20,602 nt of DNA, taken from IMG/VR virus record IMGVR_UViG_3300022927_000154, positions 1-20,602 of that record; one strand, given 5' to 3'. Below, one piece after another: positions 14,546 to 20,602 of this stretch (position 1 is its first letter; each line of letters begins with the position of its first letter). The notes beneath the pieces were generated by a model. It saw nothing but the letters and a program-made list of their open reading frames with translations, was not told where the DNA came from and ran no database searches. The position numbers were made by a program, and so were the translations under genes. This DNA comes from a virus.

Positions 14546-15943
14546 TTAACGGTTGAACAAGATTTCAATAAATGTGACTTTAGTTGCCCCAGAGCCAGCA
14601 AGTCCGTTAGGAATCGATGCGCCACCTCGATTTCGACCAAGCACCTGATAAGAGAAGTTGTGAGAATAACGACCCACACCTTCGTTTGTGTTGCCTGTAT
14701 CACTCATGTCTTCAGCAGCTGCAACTGAACCAGTGCCGTTGCTTCCGTTAGGCGTGGAATTAACGTTGTGACTTGCATTTGCGCCATTATTGCCGCCACT
14801 TGAGCCGCCTTGTCCGCCATCTTTTCTTTGTGCAGTCATGTTACTAATAATACCGCTACCGCCTTGACCGCCGTTGCCGCCACGACCGCCGCCGCCGCCT
14901 TGACCGCCATTAGCGTACTGACCGTAATGGTTAGCATATGCGCCACTACCGCCGTTACCGCCAGAATAAGAAACTGTGCCGCCACTACCGTTACCGCCAG
15001 TCTGACCACTCGCTGCGTTTGCAGTCATGCCGTCAAACTGAGCTGCCGAACCAATACTAATTGTAGTGCCAGCTAACGCTTGTGCGTCAGCATAATATTT
15101 TTCAGCGTAACCGCCACCGCCACCGTTTCCGCCGCCACAACAACAAACCAAAACACTGATTGCTGATGGATGTGGGGTATATGTGCCTGAAGCCGTAATA
15201 TTCTGATAGTTAACAGGGAAGCCGAGAGTTTCTTTAAACACACGCCACACACCACCAACAGCGCCAACCAGGTAATCTTTCTTACCTGCCATGATGCCGC
15301 CACCCAGCCCTAACTCGTCAAGTTCATCGGTAGCCTGAATGATTACTTCTTCGCTATCTTCAAGCTTTTGAGAAATAGCAAAAGCCAAACCATCTTGGTA
15401 ACTTGGCAAAGTAATGGTTGTTCTGTCTGAAGTAATTAAAAGCGACTTACCGTTGTCGTTAGCAGTCAACGTGATCGCAGTTGCACCACCGTCATTTACG
15501 TCAATAGTGTCTGAAAACAAACCAGAGCTTGGAGCGTCAGCCCATGACATAGAGCCGTCGCCATCTGAACTCAGGAATTGACCGGCTGTGCCTGTGCTAG
15601 CAACATCCATCGCCGCAGTGCCAACTGAGTTATCAGCAATCTTAGTGCCGTCTACTGCGTCGTCAGCAATGTGTACAGTATCGATTGAGCCATCAACGTA
15701 GTGTTCAGAATCAATGCTATTGTCAGCGATCTTAGTGCCATCTACAGCATCAGCAGCCAAAAGATCTGTCGTGATATCACCTGACGTAAGGGTCGCTTGC
15801 TTTGCTGTAATAGCATCAGCGTTAGTCTTTAGCTGACCATCGATAGTGTCAAGGTTATCATTTAGTTTAGTACCCCAAGTATCCTCAGACGCGCCGACTT
15901 CCGGCTTGGTCAAGCTATAATTGGTTGTCGTAGTATCTGCCAT
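14546..15943 (-). CDS. Tail fibre with glycine-rich C-terminal domain (465 aa)
   Basis: Receptor-binding fibre. It opens with the common fibre start [20 protein letters not shown] (about 7-26) and a short helix with [10 protein letters not shown]. Residues about 64-107 hold two near-identical [13 protein letters not shown]-type units, typical of trimeric fibre shafts. Residues about 140-245 form a beta region with [18 protein letters not shown]. After [13 protein letters not shown] comes [17 protein letters not shown], and residues about 268-405 are dominated by Gly with Ser and Asn, ending in a Gly/Ala/Asn loop region. Glycine-rich fibre tips of this kind (for example in S16 gp38) can form polyglycine-II bundles that bind host receptors. 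The chain closes with [19 protein letters not shown] ribosome site sits about eight bases upstream. Confidence 0.88.
   Translation of the reverse strand: MADTTTTNYSLTKPEVGASEDTWGTKLNDNLDTIDGQLKTNADAITAKQATLTSGDITTDLLAADAVDGTKIADNSIDSEHYVDGSIDTVHIADDAVDGTKIADNSVGTAAMDVASTGTAGQFLSSDGDGSMSWADAPSSGLFSDTIDVNDGGATAITLTANDNGKSLLITSDRTTITLPSYQDGLAFAISQKLEDSEEVIIQATDELDELGLGGGIMAGKKDYLVGAVGGVWRVFKETLGFPVNYQNITASGTYTPHPSAISVLVCCCGGGNGGGGGYAEKYYADAQALAGTTISIGSAAQFDGMTANAASGQTGGNGSGGTVSYSGGNGGSGAYANHYGQYANGGQGGGGGRGGNGGQGGSGIISNMTAQRKDGGQGGSSGGNNGANASHNVNSTPNGSNGTGSVAAAEDMSDTGNTNEGVGRYSHNFSYQVLGRNRGGASIPNGLAGSGATKVTFIEILFNR
14729..15142 (-). repeat. Low-complexity glycine-rich segment of the tail fibre
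   Basis: Encodes residues about 268-405 with many GGN and GGX triplets (for example [19 protein letters not shown]). It is compositional and not an exact tandem repeat. The GGN codons on the minus strand give CCN-rich plus-strand sequence, which produces false reading frames there. Confidence 0.8.
15623..15754 (-). repeat. Two near-identical fibre shaft units (DGTKIADNS)
   Basis: Residues about 64-77 and 94-107 are almost the same in protein, and the two DNA copies differ at only a few bases. They are typical of modular fibre shafts that grow or shrink by recombination. Confidence 0.7.
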
Positions 15944-15965
15944 GAGATATTTCCTCTATGTGCCG

Positions 15966-16667
15966 TTATGCGGCGATTGTAGTCCAAATATTTGAATCGT
16001 TGGTGATAATTTCCCATTTTTCACGACCGATAGCAATCGTAGCCGATTCAACTACGGAAAGCTGTGTCGTAAACCTGACCCTTTCGACTACCAAAGCAGG
16101 AGTTGCTCTCGCAGTCACGGTTCTAGGCTGAGAATTTACTGTAAATGCACCTTGCGCAGAAGCTGTTGTGTACGCGTAACTATTGAAGGTGCCATCGGCT
16201 AAGTTTGTTGGGACATTCGCCTCTCTAACGCGCTCAGATGAGCTTGCTGAAGATGCTGACGCCGATGCAGAAGCAGAGCCAAGATGGATTTTTTCACCGC
16301 TCGCCGTTGACCCTGCTGAAGTTGCTGACGATATTGTCTGCAAGTCAGCATTATCAAATACGTTGTATCCGTAAACACCACCGCCATAAGCGAGTTTATC
16401 AGTGCGTTTGATTACAACGCCTTCACCGGCTGCAATAATCGTTGAAGTGACTGAAGCTAATGCGCCAGATTCACGTTCACGCATTGCGCTTGCTGCTGTC
16501 GCAGAAGAAACAGATGCCGCTGCTGAACTTTTTAGCGAACGACCACCAGAAGCCGACATTGACGCGGAAGCCGATACAGAAGCGCTACCCTCATGGATAA
16601 CGCCGCTTGTACCGAAGTCGCCTGAACCGTAAAGGTAAAGACTGTAACCGCCGCGTTCAATAGGCAT
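15966..16667 (-). CDS. Ser/Ala-repeat virion protein (233 aa)
   Basis: Probable structural or fibre-associated protein. After GGYSLYLYGSGDFGTSG, residues about 27-88 are built from units of about 20 residues such as SASVSASASMSASGGRSL, SSAAASVSSATAASAMRE and SGALASVTSTIIAAGEGVV. Two more units occur at about 110-149 (SASASASASSASSSERVRE). Each unit has alternating Ser and small residues ending with a Gly or a charged pair, a pattern fitting stacked beta-strands. The C-terminal part (about 150-233) is ordinary beta-rich sequence ending KWEIITNDSNIWTTIAA. I recall similar Ser/Ala repeat proteins in aquatic phages but know no function. It lies between the small conserved gene and the fibre, three bases after its neighbour. 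Confidence 0.65.
   Translation of the reverse strand: MPIERGGYSLYLYGSGDFGTSGVIHEGSASVSASASMSASGGRSLKSSAAASVSSATAASAMRERESGALASVTSTIIAAGEGVVIKRTDKLAYGGGVYGYNVFDNADLQTISSATSAGSTASGEKIHLGSASASASASSASSSERVREANVPTNLADGTFNSYAYTTASAQGAFTVNSQPRTVTARATPALVVERVRFTTQLSVVESATIAIGREKWEIITNDSNIWTTIAA
16221..16589 (-). repeat. Ser/Ala protein repeat region
   Basis: About five units of roughly 20 residues occur in two blocks (16404-16589 and 16221-16340), separated by a Gly/Tyr-rich linker. Copies are divergent in DNA, so length variation by slippage is not obviously recent. Confidence 0.65.
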
Positions 16668-16670
16668 TTA

Positions 16671-17057
16671 TCAGTCCAGGGTAATATCTAAATCGCCTGC
16701 CGGTACGCGGAATACGTCACCAGTTTCGATTGTTTTAGATGAAGCTAACGCTGCATAAATCAGCATATTGCCGGATGTCGCAGCATCCCACACAGCAACG
16801 TGAGTCACTGTTCCGAAGTTAGCGGTAGCTGTTGCAAACTCAATTGCAGCAGTAGTTGTCGCAGTGTTACCTGATACTGAAAAAGTTGCTGTTTGACGAG
16901 CGTATGCAGTGCCAGAAGTTGAAACTTCAGCGCCTGATGCATCTTCGTCAGGGTTTGCGGTGTGAAGCGACAAATACAAGGTAGATGGCGCAGTGTATGC
17001 ATTGCCCGCGAAAACGTGGTCAAGCAGTTCGGTTTCTAAATAATTTGAAAAAGACAT
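16671..17057 (-). CDS. Small conserved tail/virion-type protein (128 aa)
   Basis: I recognise the general type rather than a function: NYLETELLDHVFAGNAYTAP, then TLYLSLHTANPDEDASGAEV, a GTAYARQTATFSV segment and a VFRVPAGDLDITLD end. Such compact beta-rich proteins of about 120-130 residues occur in many podovirus and siphovirus tail regions, often annotated as hypothetical or tail fibre proteins. The ATG overlaps the adaptor stop by one base (TAATG). It may be a minor tail or decoration protein. The placement directly after the head-tail adaptor supports a virion role. Confidence 0.75.
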   Translation of the reverse strand: MSFSNYLETELLDHVFAGNAYTAPSTLYLSLHTANPDEDASGAEVSTSGTAYARQTATFSVSGNTATTTAAIEFATATANFGTVTHVAVWDAATSGNMLIYAALASSKTIETGDVFRVPAGDLDITLD

Positions 17058-17689
17058 TAGCCTAATCCTCGTACTTTAAGTGTCATGCCAGAGCCGGAAT
17101 AACGTGCCTTTTCAGACGCGTTGTTTACATTCTGCACAGCGGCAGAATACATTTGCGCCCAGACTGCGACTCTAGCATCTTCAGCCAAGTATGGCGCACT
17201 GTGGAGCAAAGCTCCATATAGGTAAACATCTGGTGCGTCAGTCAGCAACCAGTTGGTTGTTACTGATGAACTCAGATTTGGAATCTTTTGATAATACAGC
17301 AGCTCGAAGTCAGTGTCTTCTACTGGCGTAGGATACAGCTCGAACTGGCCATCAGAGTGGCAGTAGTAATACGGCAATACTGTTGAGACGTTCTCATTCT
17401 TGGCTCGTATGTCTGCTATAGCAGCCCGACTCATCAATGTAAGCGCTGAAGTACCTGAGCTTGTCAGGTGCAATCGGATAGTCTCAAGCCAATCAGCCGG
17501 CACTTGCATATACTGATCGCCGCCTGTTTGCTGGCCGTTAGATCGAGCTTCCATTTTGTAATGACGAACCTCGCGGTTCATCTGTCCTTCAGCTAACTGG
17601 ATGAACGTAGGAATAACAGACGTCAAGTCATCTCGGTTCAAGAAGTCCGCGATCGTTGTCTGCAGGTTTGTATAGTTAGTAATGGCCAT
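17057..17689 (-). CDS. Head-tail adaptor protein, SU10/P22 gp4-like (210 aa)
   Basis: Likely forms the ring below the portal that joins head to tail. The N-terminus is ADFLNRDDLTSVIPTFIQLA followed by EGQMNREVRHYKME, a pattern typical of this adaptor group. It then shows DQYMQVPADWLETIRLHL, an aromatic YPTPVEDTDFELLYYQKIP strand and a helix with DVYLYGALLHSAPYL, ending in a Gly-rich RYSGSGMTLKVRGLG. This order of motifs is characteristic and the capsid gene belongs to the same virus group. It starts two bases after the upstream stop. Family assignment is from motif recognition. Confidence 0.85.
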   Translation of the reverse strand: MAITNYTNLQTTIADFLNRDDLTSVIPTFIQLAEGQMNREVRHYKMEARSNGQQTGGDQYMQVPADWLETIRLHLTSSGTSALTLMSRAAIADIRAKNENVSTVLPYYYCHSDGQFELYPTPVEDTDFELLYYQKIPNLSSSVTTNWLLTDAPDVYLYGALLHSAPYLAEDARVAVWAQMYSAAVQNVNNASEKARYSGSGMTLKVRGLG

Positions 17690-17691
17690 AA

Positions 17692-18039
17692 TCAGTCTCT
17701 AAAGAATACTGGGTACTTGCGCTTTACCTCGGAATTATACTCTTCAGTACCGGGTTCTGCTTGCATTGGTCGATATACTTTACCTTTGCTGAAAGCCTCA
17801 AGTATCTGCATCATCTCATTTTCGTCGAACTTATGCTCGTATGGCTTAGGCTCGGAATAGTCGTAGAGCATGAACTTACTCTCAGGCAAACCTTCAACCT
17901 CGTAGTCATAAGCCTGTCGTGTTGGGTTTACCTTACTCATGCGTGGTGTCTCAGTGACGTATTCACCACGGGCAGCGTACTGACCTTCGTTCATGGCTCG
18001 GATGGCATCTAGGATACCTTGCATTTCTATTGGTGTCAT
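17692..18039 (-). CDS. Unknown small protein (115 aa)
   Basis: Unrecognised. It is soluble, with an N-terminal helix (EMQGILDAIRAMNEGQYA), a polar middle containing MLYDYSEPKPYEHKF, and a C-terminal EYNSEVKRKYPVFFRD. No signal peptide or membrane segment is visible. Its ATG overlaps the stop of the large upstream gene by four bases (ATGA), and the adaptor follows two bases later. The placement suggests a late virion or assembly role. Confidence 0.65.
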   Translation of the reverse strand: MTPIEMQGILDAIRAMNEGQYAARGEYVTETPRMSKVNPTRQAYDYEVEGLPESKFMLYDYSEPKPYEHKFDENEMMQILEAFSKGKVYRPMQAEPGTEEYNSEVKRKYPVFFRD

Positions 18040-19826
18040 TGTTCTGCCAACTTCCGCAATATTTCTTCAAGCGTAGCGCCTGCCATAGCTGTATTTAATC
18101 CAACGTCAGCAGCAGAGCTACCTAACTCCCATCCACTAACGCCTTTTTGGAAGCCTTTAGCACCTAAGCGATTGCCATAGCGATCGTACATAACAGCGTC
18201 GTCAACAACGTGTCTGAATGGCTGAGCCTTAGTACCTATAGAGCGTAGAGAGCTGATACTTGGCTTCATTAGCGGGATTGCAGCGACTTCAAGCGCTGGA
18301 ACGACGTAATCTTGCCAATCTAGCTCCATACCTTGGCCAATCTTCTCTAGCGTTGTGCCCATAGCATCTAGCAAGCCAATGTTGCCTTCGTCTGCCTTAA
18401 TGAAATTACCAATGTCGATCAGAGTGTCGCTGCGTGGCGCACGATGAGATTCGCGCTCCCAGCTAGCCATCTTGGCTGCGTCGTCTTTGATCTGCTGTTT
18501 ACGATCGATCTGAGACTTGATGTCATTGATCATCTCCTGAGCTTGAGTAAAGCCGTACTTGCGGACCAGGCTGGCAAATGGGTTGTACTTAGCCTCGTCA
18601 GGCTTCTCGTCAGCCATAACCTCGCCGGCCGCCAAAGCTGCAGGCAGAGAGCCGTACTTAGCGATCAATGCTTTGTTGTACTCGATAGCCTTATTTACTG
18701 AGTCGATAGACTCTTGATCAATCTTTTGGATAGTGCCAGTAGCGCCGGCTGATCTATCCATGTTGGCGGTCATTAACTCACCATAAGTGAATGGTCGTGG
18801 CTTAGTCAGCTTGAGTGTCTTTTCGCTCCACTTTGGAGTCGTGTAAGCGTCGCCTAATGCACGCATAACTGCAGGGTTCTGTGCTGCAAAGCTAACAGGA
18901 ACCTCGTAGCGGCCCATTGTGCCTTCAAGCCTTGGCAGAATGTGAGAGTATGACTCGTGCAGTCCGGTTTTATTCTCTACCCGACGAGCTGTGTCAGGCA
19001 GCCACATATTCAAGCCTTGAGTGCCAATAGGTAATCCTGCGTACTCAGGGTTATCAATAACTGGCAATGCGGTGTTTGGCTGCGGGAAGCCCATCTTGCG
19101 GAACTCAGGCTTCTCTAGCACCTGAAGGAATCGCTTACGGTGAGCGCCTGCGCCTTTCATGGTGTGATCGCCCAAGCCTTTCAGCTGCTCTAGCGCTTCA
19201 TCTGATTCCAGGCCAACCCATTTCTTATCAGTTTTACGCATCTCATCATCAAATGCTTTAACGGCCTGCTTAGATGGCATGTTGTCTTTAACGAGCTTAA
19301 GCATCATCTCAGCTACTGGTACACTGAATCGTGATGACTCTTCACCCATAAGAACACTGCTTGCAGCCGATGGCATATCAGTCAGGTTCTCAGTAGCTAT
19401 GGCTTTGCGATGCGCCTTGTTGGCGATACCAGACATTCCGGTATCGGATCCCATAGACGCCCAACCAAACAGCTCATCAGCGTGCTTTGGCGTGAACTTA
19501 GTGCCTGATTGAACCTTAGTGCCCATCTGAGTACCAAGGAATCGATCAACAACACCCAAGTCACTGCGATCGGTCTTGTAGTTAACCAATGCGTGGCCAG
19601 CGAAGTCTTCTGGCTTTACGATCTGGTGCTGTACGTTTTCTGGTACATAGAGACTACCGAAGTCATCCTCTGCAGCTTTAGCAACCATCTCACGATAGTG
19701 CTTCTTCTTCATCAAGTTTTTGTACTCTTCTTGAGCGTTCTTGATAGCCCTGGGCTTTGCAGCTGCATCAGGCTTTAGTAAGCCTAACTTGATAAGTTTG
19801 ACGACTTCATCGACGACTGCGCTCAT
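18036..19826 (-). CDS. Large unknown protein (596 aa)
   Basis: I do not recognise this protein. It is Lys/Asp-rich and mostly soluble, with an N-terminal helical part (KPRAIKNAQEEYKNLMKKKH), a mixed middle containing HESYSHILPRLEGTMGRYEV, a helix-rich part with AIEYNKALIAKYGSLPAALA, and a Lys/Gln-rich coiled coil (about 450-490). The last 100 residues are less charged and end LEEILRKLAEQ. Its size and composition fit a minor virion or ejected protein, and its four-base overlap with the methyltransferase-like gene suggests joint translation. A link to giant phage polyvalent proteins is only a guess from the presence of a neighbouring methyltransferase-like domain. Confidence 0.6.
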   Translation of the reverse strand: MSAVVDEVVKLIKLGLLKPDAAAKPRAIKNAQEEYKNLMKKKHYREMVAKAAEDDFGSLYVPENVQHQIVKPEDFAGHALVNYKTDRSDLGVVDRFLGTQMGTKVQSGTKFTPKHADELFGWASMGSDTGMSGIANKAHRKAIATENLTDMPSAASSVLMGEESSRFSVPVAEMMLKLVKDNMPSKQAVKAFDDEMRKTDKKWVGLESDEALEQLKGLGDHTMKGAGAHRKRFLQVLEKPEFRKMGFPQPNTALPVIDNPEYAGLPIGTQGLNMWLPDTARRVENKTGLHESYSHILPRLEGTMGRYEVPVSFAAQNPAVMRALGDAYTTPKWSEKTLKLTKPRPFTYGELMTANMDRSAGATGTIQKIDQESIDSVNKAIEYNKALIAKYGSLPAALAAGEVMADEKPDEAKYNPFASLVRKYGFTQAQEMINDIKSQIDRKQQIKDDAAKMASWERESHRAPRSDTLIDIGNFIKADEGNIGLLDAMGTTLEKIGQGMELDWQDYVVPALEVAAIPLMKPSISSLRSIGTKAQPFRHVVDDAVMYDRYGNRLGAKGFQKGVSGWELGSSAADVGLNTAMAGATLEEILRKLAEQ

Positions 19827-20500
19827 TTCTTTTTCTTCTTCTTAGGGACGCGCTTGATCTTAGCGCCTGTTGCCGCCAGTGGAGCCTTTTCCATCTCGAA
19901 GCGCTTACCTTCACCCATGTCTTCAGCCATGCGGTTCATGTAGTCGATCAGGCCTTCGTTCTTACCGCCAAAGCCATATTGATATGTGCCTTTACTGGTA
20001 ACGATGCCGCCATCGCCAACCATCTTAGGGTTCTTAGCGTTCATTACGTCAGAGTAGCTACGAGCGCCTACCAGGGCGTCACCACCCATGCGAACACGAT
20101 CTAGCAGCTCTTTGGCCACCTGGTCACGAATCTGTGGCGGCAGCACGTTTAGTACGTTGAGGTTAACAACAGCGTCAAATAGCTCGTTAGGTGGTTTTGT
20201 GTAGTCTGGAGTAAAACCTTCTTCAGGGAATGGCTCGTAAGACTTAGCCTTGATGATGTCAGTGCCCAAGCCTTTGCCTGCGCCGTAATCGATACGCTTA
20301 TCACCTGAGCCTAGACGATCTAGCATCTCAGCGGCTTTACGGTATGTGCCAACAGTTGTGGCCACCTGAGTATCGCCAGAGTTAGATAGCTTAAATAGAT
20401 CACCGTTCTCTAGGCGTACATAACCTTCAGGCACGTCATCCCATGCGCCGGTTAGATCATCGATCCATTTAACCGCTTTCTTCTTAATTGGGTTAGGCAT
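19823..20500 (-). CDS. SAM-dependent methyltransferase-like protein (225 aa)
   Basis: The core shows DYGAGKGLGT (about 71-80), the S-adenosylmethionine-binding glycine loop, then YEPFPEEGF, and VVNLNVLNVLPPQIRDQVAK (about 111-130), which is the usual fourth motif followed by its helix, then MGGDALVGARS. A later SKGTYQYGFG segment matches a small methyltransferase type I recall near structural genes and in phage polyvalent proteins. The N-terminal 50 residues (VPEGYVRLENGDLFKLS) are a separate small domain. The Lys-rich end has six consecutive Lys. Start: ATG at 20500, with AGGTGAT just upstream; GTG at 20509 would keep only three more residues and lies within that site. Target molecule unknown. 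Confidence 0.75.
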   Translation of the reverse strand: MPNPIKKKAVKWIDDLTGAWDDVPEGYVRLENGDLFKLSNSGDTQVATTVGTYRKAAEMLDRLGSGDKRIDYGAGKGLGTDIIKAKSYEPFPEEGFTPDYTKPPNELFDAVVNLNVLNVLPPQIRDQVAKELLDRVRMGGDALVGARSYSDVMNAKNPKMVGDGGIVTSKGTYQYGFGGKNEGLIDYMNRMAEDMGEGKRFEMEKAPLAATGAKIKRVPKKKKKK

Positions 20501-20602
20501 ACATATCACCTATTGCGCCAAGGATACCTTGTGGCTGTTCTGTCTTGCCGTACTTCTTCATACCTTCGGTTTTGATCTTCTCGATCATCTCGTCGGTCAA
20601 TG
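20493..20602 (-). CDS. C-terminal end of an upstream gene (partial, about 35 residues)
   Basis: The frame runs from the right window edge to TAA at 20493-20495. Visible residues read LTDEMIEKIKTEGMKKYG and then GILGAIGDMYA. It overlaps the methyltransferase-like gene start by eight bases (ATGCCTAA), the same arrangement as between the tail chaperone and the first oxygenase (ATGAATGA). Other frames on this strand stop early or lack a sensible composition. Too little is visible to name the protein. Confidence 0.6.
   Translation of the reverse strand, partial: LTDEMIEKIKTEGMKKYGKTEQPQGILGAIGDMYA
20505..20511 (-). promoter_or_regulatory. Shine-Dalgarno that decides the methyltransferase-like start
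   Basis: AGGTGAT on the minus strand lies about six bases before the ATG at 20500, and includes the alternative GTG at 20509. This supports the shorter protein. Confidence 0.6.

Noticed and set aside
14810-15076. Plus-strand Ala/Thr-rich frame
   Set aside because: It is the complement of the glycine-rich fibre codons, hence a compositional shadow.
14729-15142. Glycine-rich DNA as a CRISPR-like or tandem repeat array
   Set aside because: There are no equal-length repeats with unique spacers; it is in-frame coding sequence.
14546-15943. Diversity-generating retroelement acting on the fibre
   Set aside because: I find no reverse transcriptase gene or matching template repeat within the window; parts outside cannot be judged.
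15962-15974. Hairpin GCCG-TTATG-CGGC just after the Ser/Ala-repeat gene
   Set aside because: Stem is only four base pairs with no U-run, and it overlaps the gene's stop codon, so it is not a convincing terminator.
19823-19843. Lys-codon run before the methyltransferase-like stop as a possible -1 frameshift site fusing it to the 596-aa gene
   Set aside because: The heptamer is G AAA AAG, a weak slip site, no downstream structure is evident, and the ATGA overlap already explains coupled translation.

Overview
This window looks like the late structural region of a tailed, short-tailed (podovirus-like) bacteriophage genome. Every credible gene lies on the minus strand, so the region reads right to left as one tightly packed transcription unit. 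Neighbouring genes overlap by 1, 4 or 8 bases or are a few bases apart. The longest non-coding gap is 61 bases (12161-12221). The strongest anchors are an SU10-type major capsid protein (partial, left edge), a 702-residue portal, an acidic/basic scaffold-like protein, an SU10/P22 gp4-like adaptor, a large tail-hub or DNA-stabilisation-like protein, and a tail fibre with its assembly chaperone. I see no tail tube, sheath, tape measure, integrase, replication, lysis or terminase gene, so those must lie outside. From family resemblance I infer an aquatic, possibly marine, bacteriophage. The host cannot be told from this sequence.

Layout in transcription order. (1) 20602-17692: the tail end of an unseen gene, a methyltransferase-like protein, a large unknown protein (596 aa) and a small unknown (115 aa). 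(2) 17689-14174: head-tail adaptor, a small conserved virion-type protein, a Ser/Ala-repeat protein, a tail fibre ending in a glycine-rich domain, and a tail-fibre assembly chaperone. (3) 14181-9113: an unusual cassette in which three different 2-oxoglutarate/Fe(II) oxygenase-like genes and one unknown gene are interleaved with a hub-like protein, a jelly-roll-like protein and a small gp13/GNAT-like protein. (4) 9116-3862: five proteins with the composition of internal (ejected) virion proteins, rich in Ala, Gln and Gly. One carries a C-terminal S74-type self-cleaving chaperone domain. (5) 3865-1: portal, a small unknown, scaffold and major capsid protein.

Blocks 4 and 5 would build the DNA-filled head and its ejection apparatus. 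Block 2 and parts of block 3 would build the short tail and host-binding fibre. The oxygenases are the part that ordinary assembly does not explain. Their placement beside the fibre and hub suggests hydroxylation of virion proteins or of a host or viral molecule met during late infection, but the substrate is unknown.
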